Assembly: GCA_011033025.1 (NCBI GenBank)
Contig: WFMF01000166.1
Location: forward strand, 62,001 to 126,000
Length of the DNA stretch: 64,000 nucleotides
Source: Beroe forskalii
Taxonomy: Eukaryota > Ctenophora > Nuda > Beroida > Beroidae
Direction of reading: 5' to 3'
Under the pieces are notes generated by a model. The model saw only the letters and a list, made by a program, of their open reading frames with translations, ran no database searches and was not told where the DNA came from. Position numbers and translations under genes: made by a program. This document shows positions 39,601 to 51,600 of the stretch, one piece after another (the stretch's first letter is position 1; the number at the start of each line of letters is the position of its first letter).

Positions 39601-42600
39601 CAGTGATATTGTGCTTAATTGTCGCCAAATTGGCGATCTCACGAAGACGGCGCACAGGGTACTAGCACGCATGACTACCTCACGCGTACGATGCGGTGAT
39701 AACTAAGCTGATTTATGATGCATTCATACCTTAACACACATTTTCAAGCTTGTGGGAGCCAAGCCCCCCCCCTTGATTTTTTCTAGGGGGGCTTTTGAAA
39801 AAGGGGGCTTTTAAGGGGGCCTTGAGTTTCATAAGCGAATTTTCACATTTAAAAGCCTTAATTCTGCATAAAAATACAACTAAAATCATGTTTTCTGTTT
39901 CCTTTGATTCTGAAGATGAATATCAGGGAAAATTCGATTTATTTGAACTTTATTTTACACTTTATTTTGAGAGAAAATCCTAGGTAGGGCCAAGGCCCCC
40001 CTAAGATTTTTCTAGAGGGCCTTTCCAAAAGTAAAACTAGAAGCGGACTGCCTACTCCCGTGTAGTCCCATGGACGCATTATAATTACTTTTCCTCGTCA
40101 GGAGATGTTAGTTTAGTACATAATATGCTGCTTTGAGTGTAATTATGAAGATTATTGGTTGAGGGCTGGAATCACGTGGCAGTGAACTAAGACTGTCAAA
40201 GAGACAAAAAAGACTTATATAACTGAGGCACAAACGACTGGGAGTCAGTTCTCAAAACTTTCTGTAATTATTGAAGCGTTTGCATCAACTTGCAGAAATG
40301 GGGTTGTTCTTCAGGATTTTAATCGTGTTGATAATACTGGTGTGCCTGGTGGAAGTCATTGAAGCAGGGAAGAAGAATAAAGATAAAGATGACAAGAAGG
40401 ACAAGAAGGACAAGAAAGACAAGAAAGACAAGAAAGACAAGAAAGACAAGAAGGATAAAGGAGAAAAGGGGAAGGGTAAAAAATGCAAAAAGGGTAAAAA
40501 GGGAAAAGGCAAAGACTGCGAAGAAGAAGGAAATAAAGGTGGTGAAGAAGGCGGTGATGAAGGAAATGAAGGTGGCAACGGAGGCAACAACAATGGTGGA
40601 GGTGGAGGAGGAAAAGTGGAACCCAAAGAGCCCGAAAAGAAATTGTCATACATGACACTGTTTCAACATTCCCAAGACACAGCTGGTGAGTGGAAACTGA
40701 ACATCACTGACCCTGTGCCAAACTTGAAAGCATACAACTTTGATGACAGGACTTCACGAGTTCAAGTGTTCGGGGATATAAGCTACGAGCTGTACTCGGA
40801 ACCCAACTATTGGGGCTACCGAATGGAGGTTAAACCAGGACCACGACTGAATGCTCAGCACAACGATTGGTACTCTTCAGCAAGGAAGATCTGCACCTAT
40901 GACAATAATCCTGAATCTGCCACAATCATCGTCTATGGCAATACCAACGCCCAAGGCGAATCAAAGGAATTCTACGGTGCCGTTCCAGATTTAACAAAAG
41001 TGATGAATGATGATCAACCCAACAAAAATTGGGATAATAAAGTGGTATCATTTCACGCTGAAAAGGGTGACTGGGAAATGTACGAACATCCTGGTTTCAC
41101 TGGAAAGAGGTGGGTCGCCTTGGAATCGGATAACCAGGTTCAAAACATGGGCGCGGGTTTCTTTTGGTCTGACAGGTACAAAGTATCCTCTCTTAGACCC
41201 ATCTGTGAAAACTACAAACCGGTGGTCACATGTACTCCCTACAAAGTTGAGATCCTTGAGTCAGACGATCTGAAACCAATGATAGAAGGAGTGGAAGTGA
41301 TCGGATCCCAAAGTGGTGGAACTTGCTCCTCTACTGGCACCCATACCATGACCCTATCCAATACAGACTCCGTTACTGAGACTGTTTCCTTGGAAGTAAG
41401 CAACTCTGAAACTTGGAGTTCAAGCAACTCACAGACCTTCAGTCTTGCACTCATTGGGGCTCCCTGGGGCGTGGGTGCAGCTATTGGAATGTCCTGGACA
41501 GCTACTGAGGGACACTCAGTCACCATGACATCATCAGAGACAAAGAGCTTCTCTACTGGCAATGAAAAGTCGGCATCCCAGTCTGTGGAATATGAGGCAC
41601 CAGGAGCAGGCCTGATTTTCGGAATAGTTGAGCGATATGTATATGACAAGTCTGATACACCCACCAAGACTTACCTGAAATGCAGTGACGGTAGTGAGAA
41701 GACAGAGGATGGAACTATGGCACTCAGGTCTGTTACCTTCCCATCAGTCAACTACTGGAGCTGGTCCGGAGAATTTAACAAGAAAGCTTGTGATAAGGAC
41801 GCCAGACTACCAGAATGCGTGGACGATGTCAGGAGGAAATACATAAAGTACGATGCAGACACCAAGAAGAGGAACGTACAGAGGGATTGGGAAAGGTGCT
41901 TTGCAGGTGGTAAAGGAGTCGCCAAGAGGATATAATGAGTTTAATTGCTGGCCTTTGGTTCGATAATGCTGACATATTTAATTAAGATAAGATCTCAAAT
42001 TTAGCATTTCCTTAAATTTTAACTCACCGTTTCCGTAATCATTCTTAGGGGGTATATTAATTCATTTCAGCTTTTGATACTTCAATTGATGTTCTGTAGA
42101 AATGTGTCTGTAGGTTCTTTTACAAATTTTCGCAACACTTGTATAGAAATTGTCCTCATAACGTTGAATCATTAGAAATTAAAAGGTTGTCTCCCTGCAA
42201 GGATAACTTGCAAATGCAAAATGGAGATTAAATTTCGCTATTTTTTCAGGATGGTAGGAAAAGGGTATTACCTCAGTTCGGGTATTACCGACATAGCTTT
42301 TAAAGTGGGATGATATTACCTAATTGGCCCTTATCTAACCGGCCCCTAAAGGGGGGTGGGGGATGTGGGGGGAAGGGGTTCAAGCCAACCATTTTGTGGT
42401 TTTTCTCTAAAAAACCACAAAATCGCCATTTTCTCAGTTCGCGTTTTTTCGAAAGTGCACTTTACTCAACGGCTAATAACTTCAGCTACGATTGACATTT
42501 TTGCACAATTCTTTTTTTACGTGAAACTAGACTAAATTCCAGAGAAACAAATGGAGCCGGATTTTTGAGTTAGGCCTTCAAAAATTTTTGGCGCCAAAAG

Positions 42601-45600
42601 CGCCAAATTTTTGCCAAAATTTTGGCACTTTTGGCGCCAAAAATTTCTGAAGGCCTAACTCAAAAATCACTTTCGAAAAGCGAACTGAGAAAATGGCGAT
42701 TTTGTGTTTTTTTGAAGGTTCTTTGGACCTCAAATCGCCATTTTAGCAGCAATCAACCCCAAACTTGCAGAGAATACGTAATTCAATGCTATTTATCGAA
42801 TAAAGTTGGTCTCATTCAAAAATATTGATATTTGGCCAAGTTATGGGCCACAATTAGCTTGCGCAACTCGCGTATGCCCATATATGGGCATACGTTTTTC
42901 GGCTATAACTCGGCCATTTTTTGAGATATCGACTCCAAATTTTTTATGGTAACTAAGGGGATCATTATCTATCGATTGCACACCTCAGATCCCGCCCAAG
43001 TAGCTTTTGAAAAAATGCGCCCATTTTGGGCGCACTTTTGGCGCCGGCGCCATGGCGGCGCCAGTGGGGCTGGGGGTACTAGACCCGGCCAAAAAGTTGG
43101 CCCACGGGGTATACCTTTTGGGTCAACCATTATCTCAGAAACGTGTTTTCCCAAAAATTTGGCTTGATGTAATTTACTTAACTATAAGTTGGTTTTCGTG
43201 GCGTTTCTTGAGCAATAATTTCTAGGTGTGGCAACTGCTTGAGAAAATTTTGTCCAAGGGGCCGGTTAAAATGGAGAAAAAGAAGTTATTCGATAGGGCC
43301 GGTTGAAAAAGGGCTGGTTAAAAAAGGTCGGTTAAATAAAGGCCAATAAGCTATTTTTTTTTAGTGGGGGCGCTACTGTAGAGATGGGACTCATTTGGGA
43401 CAACTGGGTCATTGGGGCATATAAAAAAGCGGAAAAATTAGTAATTTTGAAATTAATCCAAGATTCTTATCAAGTATCATTGAAATAGGTATTTCTGCCC
43501 GAAACTCATATATCCATACTACTATCTTACTATACTAAATAAGTACTAAGCAAGATTGGTTGTGTAGCATAAAATTGTTGGTCATTAGACCAATATTATG
43601 AATTTTCGAGGTCATTCAATTTGTAGGAATTGATTCCTTTCCAAAAACTTGGCTTCCTGGCCCATGACAGGTGAGTAATAACTAATGAGCTTATGTCGTA
43701 CTAAACTGGATGTAGCTTGTGAAAGATCTTCCATGTATCATAAGAATGATGCACGTAATATCCCGTTTGCGTTGTGTTTGTATTACGATCAGTGATCACA
43801 TACAAACTTAAGTGCTTAATGAATTTTAATGAATCGGTAACTGCTTAACGGGAGAAGGAAATTTAAGCACTTGCCGAAGTTAGAGAAAACGATTGCAATT
43901 CTTGTTTAAACACTTGTATTTTAAGATTTAATTCTAAATTTCCGTATAATTTTCATCAATACTCATCCCCTAGCCCCTTCAAGCATGGCCACCCCTGACT
44001 CACCATGATTCATAACACGCGCGCACATGCAAAAAAACCCTACTCCCCTATTGGCTGTTAACGAGGCTAACAAACTCTAGAGGTAGTCCCTATGAACAAG
44101 ATTTCGGAGCACTTCAGAACTAGTCTAAGTTTGTTACCATAACTCAATGCTTTTTTGTGAGAAAAAGGTGATAGGACTATATTATGGGGGCAGGGAAAAA
44201 TGGCAGAAGATTGGAAACCACGAATTCAGCTACAGAGCATGGATCTGACCATGGCTATTTAGGTTCTATGAGGGAGGCGTGATTTCTTCAAGTCGCTTTA
44301 AAGTTGAAACATACTTATATTATAGCCTCACATTCCAGGAATGTCATTCCTTGAATTTCTCCATTAACAGAGAAAGCTGATTTACCTTGGATGTATTATC
44401 ATAATTGTTTTCCGCATCAGGAGATGTTAGTTGAGTACACAAGATGCTGCTTTGAATGTAATTATGAAGATTATTGGTTAAGAGACTAAATCACGTGGCA
44501 ATGAACTTAGACCGTCAAAGAGAAAAACAAAGATTATATAACTGAGGCACACACGACTGGGAGTCAGTTCTCAACTTTCTGTAATTATTGAAGCGTGTGC
44601 ATCAACTTGCAGAAATGGGGTTGTTCTTCAGGATTTTTATCGTGTTGATAATACTGGTGTGCCTGGTGGAAGTCATTGAAGCAGGGAAGAAGGACAAGAA
44701 AGACAAGAAAGACAAGAAAGACAAGAAGGATAAAGGAGAAAAGGGGAAGGGCAAAAAATGCAAGAAGGGTAAAAAGGGAAAAGGCAAAAACTGTGAAGAC
44801 GAAGGAAATGAAGGTGGTGAAGAAGGCGGTAATGAAGGAAATGAAGGTGGCAACGGAGGCGACAACAATGGTGGAGGCGGAGGAGAAAAAGAGGAGCCCG
44901 AAGAGAAGTTGTCATATATGACACTATTTCAACATCACCACGACTCAGAGGGTGAGTGGAAACTGAACATCACTGACCCTGTGCCAGACTTGAGAGTATA
45001 CAACTTTGATGACCGGACTTCACGAGTTCAAGTGTTCGGGGATATAGACTACGAGCTGTACTCGGAACCCAACTATTGGGGCTACCGGATGGTGGTTAAA
45101 GAAGGACCACGACTAAATGCTCAGCACAACGATTGGTACTCTTCAGCCAGGAAGATCTGCACGTACGACGATAATCCTGAATCTGCAAAACTCATCATAT
45201 ATGAAGGCAGCAACTCCCAAGGCGAATCAAAGGAATTCTATGGTGCCGTGCCAGATATGTCCAAAGTCATGATGGATAGTCAACCAAACCATAGTTGGGG
45301 CGATAAACTGTCATCATCTTGGGCTGTGAAAGGTGACTGGGAAATGTACGATCATCCTGGTTTCACTGGACAGAGGTGGGTCACCTTGGATGGCGAGGCT
45401 AAAACCATGGGCGCGGGTTTCTTGTGGTCTGACCATAACAGAATATCCTCTCTTAGACCCATCTGTGAAAACTACAAACCGGTGGTCACATGTACTCCCT
45501 ACAAAGTTGAGATCCTAGAGTCAGACAAGCTGAAACCAATGATAGAAGGAGTGGAAGTGATCGGATCCCAAAGTGGTGGAACTTGCTCCTCTACTGGCAC

Positions 45601-48600
45601 CCATACCATGACCCTATCCAACACAGACTCCGTTACTGAGACTGTTTCCTTGGAAGTAAGCAACTCTGAAACTTGGAGTTCAAGCAACTCACAGACCTTC
45701 AGTCTTGCACTCATTGGGGCTCCCTGGGGCGTGGGTGCAGCTATTGGAATGTCCTGGACAGCTACTCAGGGACATTCAGTCACCATGACATCATCAGAGA
45801 CAAAGAGCTTCTCTACTGGCAATGAAAAGTCGGCATCCCAGTCTGTGGAATATGAGGCACCAGGAGCAGGCCTGATTTTCGGAATAGTTGAGCGATATGT
45901 ATATGACAAGTCTGACACCCCCACCAAGACTTACCTGAAATGCAGTGACGGTAGTGAGAAGACAGAGGATGGAACTATGGCACTCAGGTCTGTCACCTTC
46001 CCATCTGTTAACTACTGGAGCTGGTCAGGGAAATTTAACAAGAACGCTTGTGATAAGGACGCCAGACTACCAGAATGCGTTGGATGATGTCAGGAGGAAA
46101 TACATAAAGTACGATGCAGACACCAAGAAAGGCAACGTGCAGAGAGATTGGGAAAAGTGCTTTGCAGGTGGTAAAGGAGTCGCCAAGAGGATATAATGAG
46201 TTTAATTCATGAACTTTAGTTCGAATGTGTTGACACATTCATGATAAGATCTCAAGATTAGCATTTCCTTGAATTTTAAATCTCCATGGTATATTTCTGT
46301 AATCATTCTTAGTACATTTTAATTCGGCTTTTTGATACTTCAATTGATGTTCTTTAGTATTGGGTCTTCATATGAAACAATTGAGGGGTAACTGCTGTCT
46401 GCTGTGAGGCCAGGCCGGTTCATCAATACAATACGAAGGGATGGCATTATTTTTCTAGCATCAAATTGTTAATTATAGTCACTGTACTAATTATATCGAT
46501 TTGCATTTACTCTGGAAAGCCCGATTCATACACCTTTCTCAAATTGAATAAGACGAAGTTAAGGAGAATTCGAAAACCTTATCGAATAAAAGTTGCATAG
46601 TTCAATGAGAATTGAGACGAATAATTTATGGACAGATGAATCCAACAATGGCCTATGACAAAAGTAAGCCATCAATAGTTCAATTAAGGGCTCAGTTTGT
46701 ATTGGGGGAAAAGCAATATTAGGCTAAAATAAGTGGATTGCTTTCGAATCATCGAAATAGTGGTTAAAATGACCTGCAGGAATGGGAAAATGCCATACAT
46801 ATATTTATGTGATGGAAATTACATATAGAATATGGAAAATATGCCATTTCTTGATTTTCTCCCTCCCCAATGGCCTTTTTGTATACAACAAGGCAATGAG
46901 GAGGGTTGGCAATGGACAAGTTCTGAAAGAGCCAAGGAAATTTGTGAATACTACCCCCTGATCGATATCATTGGGAACGAAGGTCTAAATGGGGACGACA
47001 AATCTCACAGAATTTTATGTCATATTACTGAGTATTTATTGAAAAAGTTCTAAAAAACTCACTTTCGCTCTTTGGAAAATTCTACACCATGCTTGATAGG
47101 TACCTAGGTACATGTCATCCTATTTCCCCCCGTTCCATATCTCACAACACGGCGTTATTTTTTCCCTCCCCATTGGCGTTTTTGTGAATACAAAAAGGCA
47201 AATGAGAGGGTTGGCAGAGATCGTGGTCTGGGAGGGTGAGAAATAGGATATGTGCATAGCAGGTCCAGTTTTGCAATAGAACTACTGTAATTTCTGGAAA
47301 GTGCCCGGGACTGCTCCTTTATAATAATAGTCGCGAATGTCCCTCCGTCCCTCGTCCCTCCGTCCGTCCCCCCCCATATCACATACATCTTCAAAATAAC
47401 GAATTTCTTAATTCATGGAGCTGTCGGTTGTCAAAAATTTTAATCTCATACGTTGACCATGCCCATCCGTGCCACATTCCCAGTCACTAGAGTTTTCATA
47501 TCGACCAAATCTAATGTCCTGGAAATTGATTTTCATTTCGACTATTTCACAAAAACACGATTTTTTCGCCAAAAAAGATATTGACCGAGTAAATGTGAAG
47601 AAGGCTTGCCAAATTTGACTATTTTCTGAGAAATGATGTGGAGAATTGAATCAGTATCACAATAAAAAAAACTTAAATTTTACACGTATTGTTACACATA
47701 ATTAACATGTCATTTCATGATTTCGTAGCTCAATCGGTTAGCGCGTCAGACTGTGTAGTGCTGGCACGCTAGAGGTCACGGGTTCAAGCCCCACTATAGT
47801 CAAATTTCAAATTTTTATTTTCTTAGCTTATCTTCAGTTTTCTGATAGCAAAAATGATCCTGTACAGCCCAATCAGTTCATCAGAAAGGTTTTAAATCAG
47901 GTCACAGAAAATTTTCAGTAATAAGTTTAATTCAGCAGTTAGATTTCGAAATACACGATGGCACGATACTCAAATAAGCATGTTGCCCAGGTCGTTAAGA
48001 CTAGAATTTCCAAAATGTTGAGTTACAAGACATCAAGCATCGCGGGGGAGGGAAATTAAGCGCCTGCATACGGGAACAATGGACAAACAAGAATTGTGTC
48101 GGCAGGCGCAATTCTTGTTAGAGATTGATGCAGCGATCGTGGTAAGGCATAATATGCTACATAAAATGATGTAGTACTCTAATTTCCTCTCTTGTGTTCT
48201 ACTTGGGACTCCCGACGATAAGTCTAGCGTTACCCCCGCGGTATCGCGCCGTTCCCAACTTTCCATACGTAAAGCTATGATATTAATGATTTTTGGAATC
48301 GGAGGACGTCTTTAATTAATCGAATTTGATGTTGTCCTCTGCTCACCTCGTTGCGAAAAAGTGAAGGTTCAACGTAATCATCTCAACACATCTTTCTATA
48401 ATAATTACGACATTTTAACCGCCGATTTCTTTGTGGGCATATTGGCGAATATCAAGCTTTGTGTATAATAATGCGATATAGTACTTTAATTTTTTCAACC
48501 GCAATGAATATGTTAAATGTGAAAGGCTATGAGGGAGGATCAAAAACGTTAAAATGATTGTGATAATATTTATATACAATAATATTCACATGGCGTATTA

Positions 48601-51600
48601 TGTAATCTAATTTTATCATGATAGGTCGCAATTCGTGCAATTGGCAGAAGCTGTAAAGTGGGAGCTGTAAAGCCGAGCCATTGCTATATCAAAACTGAAT
48701 TTTGTTACTTTACACGTCGCCTTTTTTCGCACTGCTAACTAATTGGATGTTGATAAATTTTCGATTTCAATCACATTGATTTTACGTCGTTGAGTACTTG
48801 AGTACTTCAATTATCTAGATCCTAATCTGAATATCATTGATTGACGTCATAATTTAGGTGGATATTATGCCTCATATTTTTTTTTCTCAAGATATCTATT
48901 ACATGGAACCATCAAAGCATGTTCTGTTCTAAAGAATGTTCCGTTCAAATTTTTTTTAAAATCCTGGTTTTTATTCATAAATCGCCAGATTAACTGAATC
49001 TTAGGATAATTTGTAATTTTATATTGGTACCAGATGCTAATGTTGCTGTTTTGACGCGATTACTTTATTTATATGATGTACTCTCGTAAATTCCAAAAAA
49101 TGGCAGTTAATTCAATTAGGACATCCTTTGAAATTTTTGGGGACGACCAATTAATTATGATATCGATCTGGGATACTACCTATACTGTGATAACCATGCT
49201 AAAACCCAATCAGAGGGCAGTATTTTGATAGTACGGGCGCGCCATGTCCGTCTGTCCGTGCCTTTTTACCAAACTCCATTGATATTTTGATAAAATGAAC
49301 AGGCTCTCAGGACTTCAGGATGGCAGTTATTCGAGCATGGTTCACTGACTTAGGCAAGTGCAATCAGCTGCCTGAAGAGCGATTATCAGAACATCAGCCA
49401 TTCACTCCTGTGGCTATCAGCAAATAAGGCCGAGGATTGATTTACTTAAAAATTCATTTCTTACTTTATTACTCGCATTTTAAACTGTCCCAAATGTCCC
49501 TGTCCAAATTCATTTTTAGAGTTCCATTTTTCTCTGTCTCATTTGTCCCAATTTCCGCATCTGCCCCAATTGTCTCTGTCCCAATGCACTTTTTTCTTGA
49601 GTTTGGAACAATTGGGACAGTAACACTCCCCCCTGTATCCCAAAAGGTTCTTTTATACCCCATTTTCTACGGACCTTTTCGGATTTTCTTAATCCCCCTA
49701 AAGTATTGAAATAAATCCATCTAAACCCTGTCTCACCTTCTCTCCGCCCCTAAAGTAGTGAAATAAATCCATCTAAACCCTGTCTCACCTTCTCTCCGCC
49801 CCTAAAGTGGTGAAATAAATCCACCTAAACCCTGTCTCACCTTCTCTCCGCCCCTAAAGTAGTGAAATAAATCCATCTAAACCCTGTCTCACCTTCTCTC
49901 CGCCCCTAAAGTAGTGAAATAAATCCACCTAAACCCTGTCACACCTTCTCTCCGCCCCTAAAGTAGTGAAATAAATCCATCTAAACCCTGTCTCACCTCC
50001 TTTCCGCCCTTAAATAAATCCACCTAAACCCTGTCTCACCTTCTCTCCTCGGATGAATATCTGGGGCAGGGGGAGGTGGGTGTTGAGGTCCACCTCCACA
50101 GCATCCAAAGACAGCTCGTGGTGATGAATGTCTAGTTGAGCTGTGAGACTCTTACTTTGCGAAAACCTCACGTGTAAGTCTCCTATCTGAAGGGGGAGTG
50201 GGGTGGAGGGGGTGATCGGAGGACGGAGGGGTGGTTGAAGATGAGGATGTGGGTTGTACGGAAATGCTAATAGTGGTATATGGGGTGATATAAAGGGGAT
50301 GGTGCAGAGATGGGAGTGGGTGAGAGAGGGGGAGGGGTAGAGAGAGAGAAGGGGTGGGGAAGAGAAGGATATGGAATAGAGGGGGAGATTAGAGAGGGAG
50401 TTTGGTAAAAGGGGACGGGTAGAGAGAGGTGTGGCTGAGAGAGGGGGTGGGTTAGATAGGGGAGTGGGTATAGAGAGGGGTGAGGAGGTAAAGTGGGAGT
50501 GGCTAGAGAGGGGAGTGGGTACAGAGTAAGGCGTGGGGTTGAGATTGATGAGGGGTAGATAGGGGAGTGGGGTAAAGAGTGGAGTAAGGTAAAGATCGGT
50601 GGGGGTAGAGAAGGTACAGAAAAATGAGTAGAGGCCATAGTGAATGAAACATATTTTACATAAGGGCAATGTTTGGATTGATGATTAAAAGTTAATTTCA
50701 CGTTGGCATTAATTTGTGCAAAGATAATCATTCATGGTTATGATTATATTTGAGAAATGAAAATAACCTCATGTTTAAGCGACAGTGAAGGAAGGAGGTA
50801 GAGATCTATTGAGGCTGATCTCACGAGAAGGTTTAAATCAATGTCGTTCTGCTTGCTTAGACTCTCCATGTGAATACGCTGCAGACTTTGCTGGGGACTA
50901 GGAGAGAAGTGTTACTGAGTTACCACTTACCATGGTATGTTACCATGGTAGCAAACACATTGGGATTTACCCATGGTAACTGAGTAATGCAGTACTAACC
51001 ACGGTGCATGGTGAGGCAAAGCCGAGTTTGATTAGTGCATTTATTTCACGAGGCGATGCCGAGCTTGATTAACAGCATCACTAGGGGCGTTCGATTAGCT
51101 TATTGTACCACGACACAACAAAGCAAATGGTTGTTGGACTGATACGTGATTCATGGGAAATTCGTGGAGAAAAAGATCAACTGAGTGAAACATGCCGAGG
51201 CCTTAACATTCCTAACGAGAGTGTTAAATGTTAGAACATTAGAACATTAGTAAACTATTTAAAAACTGGCGAATCCAAGCAAATCCCATAGTTTTGCTTG
51301 TATATATCACGGATGTCGGTTATATAAAACAATTAATAATAAATTGGCACGGGCGTGCAATTAAAAATTATCAAATATGCACGGGCGTTCAATTACATTA
51401 TTATAAATTAATAAATCTGTACGCTAGTGCAATTTTTAATTTTCAGTTACCTAGCTACAATCTCTTATCTGCACGTGGGTAATTTGCACGGTACAATAAA
51501 ATTATTGTCTGACCGTGATGTATAAACCTTTCAGAAGCTGGGAAGTGGAACTTTTGTGAGAGGTTACGAAGTTGTTGTTGAAAGTGAGAGGTGAATAGGT

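Larger units (their letters stand above)
37010..40075. other. Intronic DNA with a large inverted repeat cluster
   Basis: Part of the 13-kb BLTP1 intron. No intact gene. A minus-strand frame at 37853-38047 resembles nothing I can name. The rest is covered by a promoter relic (38050-38285), a foldback (38636-39329) and an insertion (39720-40071). Confidence 0.5.
46360..50000. other. Intronic, repeat-containing DNA
   Basis: Continuation of the 13-kb BLTP1 intron after the aerolysin-type pair. No gene supported. It contains dispersed repeats (46857-46915, 47157-47309, 48042-48120), a tRNA-like sequence and, at its right end, the 52-bp array. Confidence 0.5.

Noticed and set aside
40285-40658. 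Antisense and alternative-frame open frames over the lysine tract
   Set aside because: Shadows of the KKD/Gly repeats of the secreted protein gene on the plus strand; the same shadows recur over copy 2.
47719-47802. Functional tRNA gene
   Set aside because: Stem mismatches and no acceptable anticodon loop.
50010-50731. Long Pro/Ser/Leu-rich minus-strand frames upstream of the exon at 50040-50186
   Set aside because: They extend through a GA-rich low-complexity intron; only 50040-50186 has splice sites and BLTP1-like sequence.
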